Assembly: GCA_002415025.1 (NCBI GenBank)
Contig: DIBR01000068.1
Coordinates: 3,166-26,284, forward strand
Direction of reading: 5' to 3'
Source: Spongiibacteraceae bacterium UBA5047
Lineage (GTDB): Bacteria; Pseudomonadota; Gammaproteobacteria; Pseudomonadales; Spongiibacteraceae
DNA: 23,119 nt
In this document: in pieces, positions 14,473 through 22,844 of the stretch
How positions within the stretch are numbered: the stretch's first letter is position 1
Layout: each line of letters opens with the position of its first letter
Notes under the pieces: generated by a model
What the model saw: the letters and a program-made list of their open reading frames with translations, nothing else
Database searches by the model: none
Told to the model about the DNA's origin: nothing
Translations under genes and position numbers: made by a program

Positions 14473-16211
14473 TGAAGATGGCGCCCGAGATTCTGCGGCG
14501 CGAGTCGGCGCTGGCGCAGGCCAGCTTTTCCCCGCGAATGCCGTCGTTGCTGCAGCGGCTCTACAGTGCGCGCGGCGTGTTTAATGACGCAGACTGCGAT
14601 CTTTCCCTGTCAGGTTTGCTGCCCCCGCAAATGAAAGGCCTGCCGGAGGCGGTGGCCCGCCTCGTGACTGCTCTGAATCAACAGGAGCGCATCCTGATCG
14701 TTGGCGATTTCGATGCTGACGGAGCAACCAGCACTGCGCTGGCTATGCGTGTGTTTGCAGCGTTTGGTGCCCGCAATGTCGATTTTCTCGTGCCCAACCG
14801 CTTTGAGTACGGTTACGGGCTAACCCCTGAAATCGTGGAAGTGGCGGCGCAAACTGCGCCAGAGCTGATCGTCACCGTCGACAACGGCATTTCGAGCATC
14901 GATGGCGTGGCGTTGGCGAATGCCAGGGGCATTGATGTGCTGGTCACCGATCATCATCTGCCCGGGCGCGAATTGCCGGATGCCTGTGCCATCGTCAACC
15001 CCAATCAGCCGGGCTGCTCCTTTCCGAGCAAAGCACTCGCCGGTGTCGGCGTGATGTTTTATGTCTTGTCGGCGCTGCGTGCAGCCTTATCGAAATCCGG
15101 CTGGTTTGAAGCGCAGGGTATTGCCACTCCCAAGCTGGCTGATTATCTGGATATTGTCGCGCTGGGCACCGTCGCCGATGTCGTGCCGCTCGATCGCAAC
15201 AACCGGATTCTGGTTGCGCAGGGTATACGGCGCATTCGTGCCGGACTGGCATCGCCCGGTATTTATGCTTTGCTCGAAGCCGGTCGGCGTGATTCTTCCC
15301 ACTTGCAGGCTGCCGACCTGGGATTTGTTGTCGGCCCGCGGTTGAATGCGGCCGGGCGCCTTGATGATATGTCGTTGGGAATTCGCTGCCTGCTGGAAAA
15401 TTCTCCCGATCAGGCGCGAGCGCTGGCCGGCGAGCTGGACAGCTTGAATCGCGAGCGCCGGGAAATAGAGCAGGGTATGCAAACTGAGGCGCTGCGTATT
15501 CTCGACAAGCTGCAACTGGAAGACAGCGCGCTGCCGCTGGGCATCAGTCTCTTTGATGAAACCTGGCATCCCGGCGTGGTTGGCTTGGTGGCCTCGCGGA
15601 TAAAGGAACGCTATCACCGCCCGGTAATCGCGTTTGCTCCCGAAGATGAGCATACGCTAAAGGGCTCCGGGCGCTCCATTGCCGGTGTTCATATTCGCGA
15701 CGTGCTGGATCTGGTCAGCAAGCGCTTCCCGGATACCATTCTCAAATTTGGCGGTCACGCCATGGCCGCAGGCTTATCGGTACCTCGCAGCAAGCTCGAA
15801 CTGTTTGAGCAGGCTTTTGCCGATTGTATTGCCGAGACGACCCAGCCCGACTTGTTTGAGGCCAGGCTGGTCAGTGACGGTGAGCTGGCCCACGGCGAGC
15901 TGAGTGAGACCGTGGCCCGGCAATTGCTGGAAGCCGGCCCCTGGGGCCAGCAGTTTCCCGAACCGCGTTTTGATGGTGAGTTTCTCCTGCTGAACCAGCG
16001 TATTGTCGGGGAGAAGCATCTCAAACTCGTGGTCGCGCCGCCCGATGCACCACAGCACGCTATCGACGCCATCGCCTTTAATATCGACCTGAACTGTTGG
16101 CCCAACCCGGGTGCCCGGCGCGTGCGTCTTTTTTACGGTTTGGATATCAACCGGTTTCGCGGTAACGAACAGTTGCAGCTAATGGTCGAGTCCCTGCAGG
16201 CGGGTGACTGA
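14472..16211 (+). CDS. recJ: Single-stranded-DNA-specific exonuclease RecJ
   Basis: A 5'-3' exonuclease on single-stranded DNA, used in recombination, mismatch and base-excision repair. The protein has 579 residues, near the usual length. The DHH-superfamily metal-binding motifs appear in order: DFDADG (79-84), VDNGISS (136-142), VTDHHLPG (158-165) and DIVALGTVADVVPLD. Next come RLNAAGRLDDM, the DHHA1 motif KFGGHAMAAG and a C-terminal OB-like part. The start ATG shares its A with the thrC stop. A second ATG two codons later is possible. The gene ends 95 bases before prfB. Confidence 0.97.
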   Translation: MKMAPEILRRESALAQASFSPRMPSLLQRLYSARGVFNDADCDLSLSGLLPPQMKGLPEAVARLVTALNQQERILIVGDFDADGATSTALAMRVFAAFGARNVDFLVPNRFEYGYGLTPEIVEVAAQTAPELIVTVDNGISSIDGVALANARGIDVLVTDHHLPGRELPDACAIVNPNQPGCSFPSKALAGVGVMFYVLSALRAALSKSGWFEAQGIATPKLADYLDIVALGTVADVVPLDRNNRILVAQGIRRIRAGLASPGIYALLEAGRRDSSHLQAADLGFVVGPRLNAAGRLDDMSLGIRCLLENSPDQARALAGELDSLNRERREIEQGMQTEALRILDKLQLEDSALPLGISLFDETWHPGVVGLVASRIKERYHRPVIAFAPEDEHTLKGSGRSIAGVHIRDVLDLVSKRFPDTILKFGGHAMAAGLSVPRSKLELFEQAFADCIAETTQPDLFEARLVSDGELAHGELSETVARQLLEAGPWGQQFPEPRFDGEFLLLNQRIVGEKHLKLVVAPPDAPQHAIDAIAFNIDLNCWPNPGARRVRLFYGLDINRFRGNEQLQLMVESLQAGD

Positions 16212-16247
16212 CCGGCCGGCTTGATGAAAATGCTGTTGCGGCGCGGC

Positions 16248-16276
16248 TTTCAGCTGACCGTCCCTTCCTGTAAAAT
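16248..16276 (+). promoter_or_regulatory. Possible prfB promoter
   Basis: TTTCAG (16248-16253), a 17-base spacer and TAAAAT (16271-16276) are followed by TCCCGCTC. The -10 is good and the -35 poor. It would give a leader of about 23 bases. Confidence 0.4.
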
Positions 16277-16306
16277 TCCCGCTCTTTTCAATTCAGGCCG
16301 TACAAC

Positions 16307-17405
16307 ATGCTGGAAGTGAACGCGCTCCGACAAACCATGAAAGAGATGACCGAGCGAACAGACGTGCTCCGGGGGTATCTTTGACTACGCTCACAAGAAA
16401 GAGCGTTTGACCGAAGTTGAACTCGAACTGGGTGAACCCGGTGTTTGGGATGATCCCGATAAGGCTCAGGCACTGGGGCGCGAGCGCGCTGCGCTCGAAG
16501 CCGTTGTGGCAACCATTGATGAGCTCGACAGCGGTCTGGCAGATTTTAGCGAGCTGCTGGAGCTGGCGGTTGAAGAAAACGACGAAGATACGCTGACAGC
16601 GCTGGAAGCAGACGTCGAAGCGCTGGAAGGCTCATTGGTAGCGCTGGAGTTTCGGCGCATGTTCTCGGGCGAGATGGATGCCAACAATTGCTTTCTGGAT
16701 ATTCAGGCCGGGTCGGGCGGAACCGAAGCGCAGGATTGGGCCAATATGCTGCTGCGCATGTATTTGCGCTGGGGTGAGCGGCGGGGTTTCAAGCCCGAGC
16801 TGATCGAAGTCTCCGCAGGCGAGGTCGCGGGTATCAAAAGTGCCACGATCCAGTTCCAGGGCGAGTATGCCTATGGCTGGTTGCGAACCGAAACGGGTGT
16901 ACACCGGTTGGTGCGAAAATCACCCTTTGATTCGGGCAACCGTCGCCACACATCCTTCGCCTCCGTGTTTATCGCTCCGGAAGTTGATGACGATATAGAA
17001 ATCGAGATCAACCCTTCGGATGTGCGCACTGATACCTATCGTGCCAGCGGCGCGGGTGGTCAACACATCAATAAAACCGATTCGGCCGTGCGATTAACGC
17101 ACGAACCATCGGGTATAGTGGTGCAGTGCCAGAGCGAGCGTTCCCAGCACCAGAACCGCGACAAGGCCTGGAAGCAACTCAAGTCCAAACTCTACGAGCT
17201 GGAAATGCAAAAGCGAAACCAGGAGGCTCAGGCGCTTGAAGACAGCAAGTCTGATATCGGTTGGGGTAGCCAGATTCGCTCGTACGTACTTGATGATCAG
17301 CGCATCAAGGATTTGCGCACCAATGTGCAGACCAGCAACTGCGTTAACGTCCTCGACGGCGATATCGATCAGTTTATAGAAGCCAGCCTGAAAAGCGGCC
17401 TCTGA
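16307..17405 (+). CDS. prfB: Peptide chain release factor RF2, made by programmed +1 frameshift
   Basis: RF2 reads UGA and UAA and triggers peptide release. The ATG at 16307 opens a 25-codon frame, MLEVNALRQT...DVLRGYL, that ends at an in-frame TGA at codon 26 (16382-16384). Skipping one base there continues as DYAHKKERL and runs to 17405, giving a 365-residue protein, the E. coli length. The stop-recognition tripeptide SPF falls at 205-207 and the catalytic GGQ at 250-252, both at the E. coli positions. Residue 246 is alanine. A TTG at 16407 is not the true start. The shift lets RF2 level control its own synthesis. lysS follows after 40 bases, as in many Gammaproteobacteria. Confidence 0.97.
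16367..16385 (+). promoter_or_regulatory. Programmed +1 frameshift site of prfB
   Basis: The site reads CTC CGG GGG TAT CTT TGA C. It has an internal Shine-Dalgarno-like GGGGG (16371-16375), a CTT slippery codon, and the weak stop context TGAC. The ribosome shifts from CTT to TTT and then reads GAC. Compared with the E. coli site, the arginine codon is CGG instead of AGG, so the Shine-Dalgarno run is CGGGGG. Spacing to the stop is unchanged. Confidence 0.95.
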
Positions 17406-17445
17406 TTTTCCACTTTAGCAAGTCATTTACTTTCAAGGTACAGCA

Positions 17446-18978
17446 ATGACCGATCAGCAAAGCACCACCGCTCAGGATGAAAATAAACTGGTAGCGGAGC
17501 GCCGCGGCAAGTTGCAGAAAATTCGCGACAAGCGCAACCCCTTTCCCAACACCTTTCGACGGGAAGATTACGCAGCCGATCTGCAAAAGGAGCTGGGCGA
17601 CAAAGACAAGGAAGAGCTCGAAAGCCTGAACCGGCCGGCGGCGGTTGCCGGTCGAATTATGGCCAAGCGCGGCCCCTTTCTTGTGTTGCAGGATATGTCG
17701 GGGCGTATTCAGGCCTATGTCGACAAGAAAAAGTTGCCCGAAGAGCTGATGGACGAACTCAAAACCTGGGATATCGGTGACATTATCGGCGCCAGGGGTC
17801 CCGTGCATAAATCAGGTAAAGGTGATTTGTACGTCTACCTTGAAGAAGTCGAGTTGCTTACCAAGTCGTTACGTCCGCTGCCGGACAAATTTCACGGTTT
17901 GCAAGATCAGGAAATGCGCTATCGACAGCGTTATGTAGACCTGATCGTCAACCCTGAAGTTCGTGATGTATTCCGCACTCGCACCAAAATTATCAATGCC
18001 ATTCGCCGCTATTTGGGTGAGCGTGATTTTATGGAAGTGGAAACGCCCATGATGCAGGTGATTCCCGGTGGTGCTGCGGCCAGACCGTTTATGACTCACC
18101 ACAACGCGCTGGACCTTGATATGTATCTCAGAATTGCGCCGGAATTGTATCTAAAACGTCTAGTAGTCGGCGGTTTTGAACGCGTCTTTGAAATTAATCG
18201 CAACTTTCGCAATGAAGGCCTGTCTACTCGGCACAATCCAGAATTTACCATGCTGGAGTTTTATCAGGCTTATGCGGACTACAAGGATTTGATGGATCTG
18301 ACCGAAGACATGTTACGCAGCGTGACCGTGCAGGTTCTGGGTAGCAGCTCGGTGCGAAAAACCGAGCGCGATGATGAGGGCAATGTCGTAAAGGAAACGG
18401 TTTACGATTTTGGTGAGCCTTTCCGTCGCATGAGCGTGTTCGATTCAGTGCTGCACTTTAACAGTGATATTTCAGTCGAGGCGCTGGCTGATGAAGGCAG
18501 CGCGCGCGAGATTGCCAAAGGTCTGGGCGTAGCACTCAAAGACAGCTGGGGTCTGGGCAAGGTTCAGATCGAGATTTTTGAAAAGACGGTGGAACACCGA
18601 CTGGATCAACCGACGTTTATTACCGAGTATCCAACCGAGGTGTCGCCGCTGGCGCGGCGTAGTGATGACAATCCTTTCGTGACGGATCGCTTTGAATTTT
18701 TTGTGGGCGGCCGGGAGTTGGCTAACGGCTTTTCGGAGTTGAATGACGCCGAGGATCAGGCCGCACGATTTATGGAGCAGGTAGCGGAAAAAGACAGCGG
18801 CGATCTGGAAGCCATGCATTACGATGGCGACTATATCAAAGCGTTGGAATACGGTTTACCGCCAACGGCGGGTGAGGGCATAGGCATAGATCGCCTGGTG
18901 ATGTTGTTTACCGACTCGCCCTCAATTCGCGATGTGCTGCTGTTCCCGCATATGCGACCCGAGGCTAGTGCGAGCTAG
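17446..18978 (+). CDS. lysS: Lysyl-tRNA synthetase, class II
   Basis: It charges tRNA-Lys with lysine. The protein has 510 residues. The N-terminal anticodon-binding OB fold spans about 50-165 (VAGRIMAKRGPFLVLQDMSG). The class II catalytic core includes VETPMMQVIPGGAAARPF, motif 2 around 252-272 (NFRNEGLSTRHNPEFTMLE) and motif 3 around 476-500 (GEGIGIDRLVMLF...RDVLLFPHMRPE). The ATG has an AAGG ribosome site seven bases upstream. It lies 40 bases after prfB and is probably co-transcribed with it. I see no clear terminator after it before the Crp/Fnr gene. Confidence 0.98.
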   Translation: MTDQQSTTAQDENKLVAERRGKLQKIRDKRNPFPNTFRREDYAADLQKELGDKDKEELESLNRPAAVAGRIMAKRGPFLVLQDMSGRIQAYVDKKKLPEELMDELKTWDIGDIIGARGPVHKSGKGDLYVYLEEVELLTKSLRPLPDKFHGLQDQEMRYRQRYVDLIVNPEVRDVFRTRTKIINAIRRYLGERDFMEVETPMMQVIPGGAAARPFMTHHNALDLDMYLRIAPELYLKRLVVGGFERVFEINRNFRNEGLSTRHNPEFTMLEFYQAYADYKDLMDLTEDMLRSVTVQVLGSSSVRKTERDDEGNVVKETVYDFGEPFRRMSVFDSVLHFNSDISVEALADEGSAREIAKGLGVALKDSWGLGKVQIEIFEKTVEHRLDQPTFITEYPTEVSPLARRSDDNPFVTDRFEFFVGGRELANGFSELNDAEDQAARFMEQVAEKDSGDLEAMHYDGDYIKALEYGLPPTAGEGIGIDRLVMLFTDSPSIRDVLLFPHMRPEASAS

Positions 18979-19023
18979 CGATTAAGGATATTCTTGCTGG
19001 AAACGACAATAGGGAGACACGGA

Positions 19024-19674
19024 ATGCGGCTTGATAATGTGGATTTGTTCAGGGGCTTGAGCCAGGACGAACTTGAAGCACTGCGTCGCGCCAGTGTGGC
19101 GCGCGAGTTTAGTAAAAATGCCGTTGTGATTCACGAAGGTGATATCGCTGACTCTCTGTATATTATTGAGCGCGGTCGCGTGAAAGTGTACTGCAGTGAC
19201 AAAAACGGCAAGGACTTCGTTCTCGATATTCTTGAAGACGGCGACTACTTTGGCGAATTGGCTCTGCTTGACGACGACAAGCGCTCGGCCTCTGTCCGCG
19301 CAATGGAGACCGCCAGTTTTCGTGTGATCTATAAGCAGGATTTTAATACAGTACTCGATGCACACCCGAATATCGCGCGCACCTTAAATCGCAATTTGAC
19401 ACGCCGGATTCGCAAATTGACCGACGACGTTAAGGCGCTGGCTCTGCAAGATGTGTACGGGCGCGTGGCGAAGGTACTGACGTCGCTGGTCGAAACCGGC
19501 GAAGATGGTATTGGCCGTATTCAGGAAAAACTGACCCAGCAGGATATTGCCGACCGGGTCGGCGCGTCGCGGGAAATGGTTGCGCGTATTCTTAAAGATC
19601 TGACGATTGGCGAATATATTGCGATAGAGTCTCGCCAGATTCTGTTGCTCAAGCAATTGCCTGAGAGCTACTGA
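19024..19674 (+). CDS. Crp/Fnr-family transcription regulator
   Basis: A 216-residue DNA-binding regulator. The N-terminal cyclic-nucleotide-binding domain (about 5-120) contains GDYFGELALLDDDKRSASVRA. E78, R87 and S88 sit where CRP contacts cAMP, so nucleotide binding is plausible. There is no FNR-type cysteine cluster; the only cysteine is C57. The C-terminal helix-turn-helix (170-191) reads LTQQDIADRVGASREMVARILK, the Crp pattern. The ATG at 19024 has AGGGAG about eight bases upstream, and a TTG at 18994 is rejected. It is not an obvious Vfr/CRP orthologue, and its targets are unknown. It converges on xseA, with a REP pair between. Confidence 0.92.
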   Translation: MRLDNVDLFRGLSQDELEALRRASVAREFSKNAVVIHEGDIADSLYIIERGRVKVYCSDKNGKDFVLDILEDGDYFGELALLDDDKRSASVRAMETASFRVIYKQDFNTVLDAHPNIARTLNRNLTRRIRKLTDDVKALALQDVYGRVAKVLTSLVETGEDGIGRIQEKLTQQDIADRVGASREMVARILKDLTIGEYIAIESRQILLLKQLPESY

Positions 19675-19686
19675 TTTTAGGGGATT

Positions 19687-19769
19687 GCCGGCAACGCCTG
19701 CGGCTTATGCCGGCCTACGGGAAGCACAACACCACCGTGTAGGCCGGCATAAGCGATAGCGTTGCCGGC
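19687..19769. repeat. REP inverted pair (BIME-like) between crp-like gene and xseA
   Basis: Two arms, 19687-19718 and 19739-19769, are near-perfect inverted copies with a 20-base loop. Each reads GTAGGCCGGCATAAGC ... GCGTTGCCGGC in its own sense. Each arm alone also folds, with GCCGGCA pairing TGCCGGC around a bulge. The motif resembles enterobacterial REP units. It lies between convergent stops and ends three bases before the xseA stop, so it probably serves as a bidirectional terminator or mRNA stabiliser. Confidence 0.88.
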
Positions 19770-19772
19770 GAT

Positions 19773-21113
19773 TCACGACTCAAGCGAATTCACCGTTGCT
19801 CGCGCTTTTCCTTGCGCAAAACGGGTTTGAATCACATCGCCGGGTTTTAGTTCGCCACTGCTTTTTACTGCATTTCCCTGGCTGTCGAGCACGATGGCAT
19901 AACCGCGCTGCAAGACTTTGTCCGGACTGAGTCGAACCATTAATCCTGTTGTAAACTCTACTTTCTGACGCTTTTCCCGAATAGCCCGCTGGATCAGTTG
20001 TGGCAATCTTTTTTCTGCTTCCGCTAACTGTCGTCTTTGTTCGCCAAGACGTCGCTGCGGGCTTGTTGCCTGCAGCCGCTGCTGCAAGGATTCCAGTTTT
20101 CGGCCATTGCGCTCCAGCTGGATTTTCATCAGGCGTTGCAGGTGCAGCTCCCGCTCATCGGCGCGTTGTACGCGCTCAGCGAGCAGTTGACCCGGGTTGC
20201 GCAGGCGTTTGTGCAGGGCGAGGCATTGCTCCCGCTTGCGCTGCAGGTTTTGCCTTGTCCGGGTTTGTAGCGTTCCACTCAAACCGGCGAGATAGGCGAG
20301 CACTTCTTCCTGATCGGGGCAGAGCAGTTCTGCTGCTGCTGACGGGGTGGCCGCGCGCAGGTCGGCGACGAAATCCGAAATGCTGAAGTCCACTTCGTGG
20401 CCAACCGCGCTGATAACGGGTATTGCGCTGTGAAATATCGCTTCAGCAACATTGCGCTCGTTAAACGGCCACAGGTCTTCCAGCGAGCCGCCGCCGCGGG
20501 TTAACAGGATAACGTCCGGCTTCAGGTCGCCTTCAAGCCGGTTTGCGCGCTTGAGTGCCGCTGCCAGTTGGTTGGCTGCCGCATCGCCCTGAACCTGAGA
20601 GGGCAGCAGCGTTAAGCGGATACTGGGCCAGCGCCGGCTAAAAACCGACAGCAGATCGCGAATCGCGGCCCCTGTGGGTGAGGTAATGATAGCGATATGC
20701 CGTATGGGCTTCGGGAGGGCCCGCTTACGGTCAAACCAGCCCGCGGCCTGCAATTCGCGTTTCAGCTGTTCAAAGGCCATCGCCAGAGCACCGGCCCCTG
20801 CGGGCTGCATGCTGTCGACAATCATTTGGTAGTCGCCGCGGCCTTCGTACAGGCTGACTTTGCCGCTGATCTGCACTTGTTGGCCCGCTTCGGGCTGAAA
20901 GCGCACGCCGAAATTACGACCTTTAAACATCGCGCAGCGAATCTGGGCGCGTTCGTCTTTCAGGGTAAAGTACCAGTGCCCGGAGCTGGGTCTGGCGAAA
21001 TTCGACAGTTCACCGACAACGCTGACCTGTGGAAAGCAGTCTTCCAGTAGCTGTTTGGCAAGCCGGTTGAGCTGGCCGACGGACAATATGTCGTTCGGTG
21101 AAGGTGTTTGCAT
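19773..21113 (-). CDS. xseA: Exodeoxyribonuclease VII large subunit
   Basis: With XseB it cuts single-stranded DNA into oligonucleotides. From the ATG at 21113 it has 446 residues. The N-terminal OB fold (about 8-105) reads LSVGQLNRLAKQLLED, VVGELSNFARPSSGHWYFTLKD and RCAMFKGRN. The catalytic domain shows ITSPTGAAIRDLLSVFSRRWP, LLTRGGGSLEDLWPFNER and AVGHEVDFSISDFVADLRAATPSAAAEL. A long coiled-coil stretch follows (about 275-385), rich in Gln, Arg and Leu, then a C-terminal VLQRGYAIVLDSQG. A longer start (TTG, 21146) adds eleven unconserved residues and is rejected. xseB is not in the window. It is divergent from guaB. Confidence 0.96.
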   Translation of the reverse strand: MQTPSPNDILSVGQLNRLAKQLLEDCFPQVSVVGELSNFARPSSGHWYFTLKDERAQIRCAMFKGRNFGVRFQPEAGQQVQISGKVSLYEGRGDYQMIVDSMQPAGAGALAMAFEQLKRELQAAGWFDRKRALPKPIRHIAIITSPTGAAIRDLLSVFSRRWPSIRLTLLPSQVQGDAAANQLAAALKRANRLEGDLKPDVILLTRGGGSLEDLWPFNERNVAEAIFHSAIPVISAVGHEVDFSISDFVADLRAATPSAAAELLCPDQEEVLAYLAGLSGTLQTRTRQNLQRKREQCLALHKRLRNPGQLLAERVQRADERELHLQRLMKIQLERNGRKLESLQQRLQATSPQRRLGEQRRQLAEAEKRLPQLIQRAIREKRQKVEFTTGLMVRLSPDKVLQRGYAIVLDSQGNAVKSSGELKPGDVIQTRFAQGKARATVNSLES

Positions 21114-21125
21114 GGGCGAATTGTA
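21114..21125 (-). promoter_or_regulatory. -10 hexamer predicting a leaderless xseA mRNA
   Basis: On the minus strand TACAAT (plus-strand 21120-21125) is followed by TCGCCC and then the ATG. Initiation would fall on the start codon. No Shine-Dalgarno lies between. A TTGCAT 15 bases upstream of the hexamer is a possible -35 with short spacing. Confidence 0.5.
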
Positions 21126-21166
21126 ACGGGCCGGGCGGCAATGCAACAGTTCGGCAGCGGTTTCGG

Positions 21167-21196
21167 TTTACTCAAGCGGGGTGCATCCATTAAAAT
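21167..21196 (+). promoter_or_regulatory. Likely guaB promoter
   Basis: TTTACT (21167-21172), an 18-base spacer and TAAAAT (21191-21196) lie 33 bases before the guaB ATG. The -35 matches the consensus at four of six positions. No PurR-like box is evident. Confidence 0.55.
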
Positions 21197-21229
21197 TGTC
21201 CGATTCACTCGCGATCATCGGAAGAAGCT

Positions 21230-22699
21230 ATGCTGCGAATCGCACAAGAAGCCCTGACATTTGACGATGTCCTCCTGCTGCCGGGTTATTCGGAGGTGAC
21301 GGCCAAGGACGTCAGCCTGCGCACCCGCCTGAGCCGTAATATCGAACTGAACATCCCCTTGCTATCCGCTGCCATGGATACTGTTACTGAAAACCGTCTG
21401 GCGATTGCGCTCGCCCAGGAAGGCGGTATTGGTATCGTGCACAAAAGCATGAGTATCGAGCAGCAGGCCGCCGAAGTTCGCGCCGTCAAAAAGCACGAAA
21501 GCGGTGTGGTCAAGGATCCGATCACCATCAGTGCGGACGCGACGCTGGGCGATTTGATTGAAATGCGCCGCAAAAACCGCATATCCGGCCTGCCGGTCAT
21601 GGACAAAGGCGAGTTGGTTGGCATTGTTACCAGCCGGGACGTTCGCTTTGAAGAAGATCCGTCCAAGCCGGTTTCGCTGATCATGACGCCCAAGGACAAG
21701 TTGGTGACTGTGCCGGAGGGTGCGGACATGGCGCTGGTGCGGGAGCTGTTGCACCGTAACCGCCTTGAAAAGGTGCTGGTGGTCAATGAGCGCTTTGAGT
21801 TGCGCGGCATGATCACCGTCAAGGATATGAACAATGCCCAGACTTACCCCCACGCATGCAAAGATGCGTCCGGGCAGTTGCGGGTCGGGGCGTCGGTGGG
21901 CACCAGCGCCGATACTGATGACCGCGTTGCGGCTTTGGTTGAGGCCGGTGTCGATGTGCTGGTTGTTGATACCGCCCACGGACATTCGCGCAATGTGCTG
22001 CAGCGTGTTGCCATGATCAAGAAGCAATACCCGCAAATTGATGTCATTGGTGGCAATATCGCCACAGCGGCCGCTGCCAAGGCCTTGCTCGAAGCGGGCG
22101 CCGACGCGGTCAAGGTTGGTATAGGCCCCGGCTCGATTTGTACCACGCGTATCGTGACCGGCATTGGTGTGCCGCAAATTTCGGCCATTGCCAACGTGGT
22201 CTCTGCCCTTAAAGGCACCGACGTGCCGGTCATTGCGGATGGTGGCATTCGCTTCTCCGGCGATATTTCGAAAGCGATTGCTGCAGGTGCGCATTCGGTG
22301 ATGATGGGGTCGATGTTTGCCGGTACCGACGAGGCACCCGGCGAGGTCGAGTTGTACCAGGGCCGTACCTACAAGTCGTATCGCGGCATGGGTTCCATGG
22401 GCGCGATGTCGCAAACCCAGGGGTCCAGCGATCGCTACTTCCAAAGTGCCGATGAGGGTGTTGAAAAACTGGTACCCGAGGGCATAGAAGGGCGCGTTCC
22501 CTATAAAGGCACGCTGTCAGCTATTGTTCATCAACTGATGGGCGGCTTGCGCTCGGCCATGGGCTATACCGGCAGTATTGATATCGACACCATGCGCACG
22601 CTGCCAGAGTTTGCGCGCGTTACCTCCGCCGGTATGAACGAAAGCCATGTCCATGACGTGAGTATCACCAAGGAAGCGCCTAACTATCCGCGGGGCTAG
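21230..22699 (+). CDS. guaB: Inosine-5'-monophosphate dehydrogenase
   Basis: It oxidises IMP to XMP with NAD, the committed step to GMP. The protein has 489 residues. The TIM barrel is split by two CBS domains (about 93-205; DPITISADATLGDLIEMR, VTVPEGADMALVRELL). The catalytic cysteine is C304 in GPGSICTTRIVTGIGVPQ. Other core motifs are ADGGIRFSGDISKAIAAGA, the mobile-flap part GSSDRYFQ and PEGIEGRVPYKG. The ATG has a strong GGAAGAAG ribosome site. The guaA gene follows after 145 bases, forming the usual guaBA unit, with a REP-like element and a hairpin in the gap. Confidence 0.98.
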   Translation: MLRIAQEALTFDDVLLLPGYSEVTAKDVSLRTRLSRNIELNIPLLSAAMDTVTENRLAIALAQEGGIGIVHKSMSIEQQAAEVRAVKKHESGVVKDPITISADATLGDLIEMRRKNRISGLPVMDKGELVGIVTSRDVRFEEDPSKPVSLIMTPKDKLVTVPEGADMALVRELLHRNRLEKVLVVNERFELRGMITVKDMNNAQTYPHACKDASGQLRVGASVGTSADTDDRVAALVEAGVDVLVVDTAHGHSRNVLQRVAMIKKQYPQIDVIGGNIATAAAAKALLEAGADAVKVGIGPGSICTTRIVTGIGVPQISAIANVVSALKGTDVPVIADGGIRFSGDISKAIAAGAHSVMMGSMFAGTDEAPGEVELYQGRTYKSYRGMGSMGAMSQTQGSSDRYFQSADEGVEKLVPEGIEGRVPYKGTLSAIVHQLMGGLRSAMGYTGSIDIDTMRTLPEFARVTSAGMNESHVHDVSITKEAPNYPRG

Positions 22700-22708
22700 T
22701 TTGCGTGC

Positions 22709-22773
22709 TGTGGGGGCGGGCCTTGCTCGCTAAACGTAGTTCGGTCTTTCGCTTGCAGGGCAAGCTCCTACAG
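22709..22773. repeat. REP-like inverted element, GTAGGAGC family (guaB-guaA gap)
   Basis: TGTGGGGGCGGGCCTTGC (22709-22726) pairs imperfectly with GCAGGGCAAGCTCCTACA (22755-22772). Bases 22748-22772 are the exact reverse complement of 12979-13003 (25 bases). The two elements are thus members of one dispersed family, here lying between guaB and guaA in a probable operon. Confidence 0.8.
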
Positions 22774-22801
22774 GTAAAAGCTAACCAGATTCGCTTCGAC
22801 G

Positions 22802-22828
22802 CGGGGCCGCAGAGCCCCGTTTCTATTT
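22802..22828 (+). terminator. Terminator-like hairpin in the guaA leader
   Basis: CGGGGC-CGCAGA-GCCCCG (22802-22819) is a perfect 6-pair GC stem followed by TTTCTATTT. It lies 17 bases before the guaA start. The T-run is interrupted, so it could be a partial terminator or attenuator that lowers guaA relative to guaB. Confidence 0.5.
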
Positions 22829-22844
22829 CAAAAGAGACCGCTCC

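Noticed and set aside
16407..17405. RF2 as a 332-residue protein starting at TTG 16407, or prfB as a frameshifted pseudogene
   Set aside because: The upstream 25-codon frame, the CTT TGA C site and the exact E. coli length show the normal programmed frameshift.
19687..19769. CRISPR-like repeats
   Set aside because: Only two inverted arms with a 20-base loop, no regular direct repeats or spacers, and no cas genes; a REP pair explains it.
12979..22773. Insertion sequence or composite transposon bounded by the two 25-base inverted copies
   Set aside because: The DNA between is ordinary core genes in conserved order, with no transposase; dispersed REP copies are the simpler reading.
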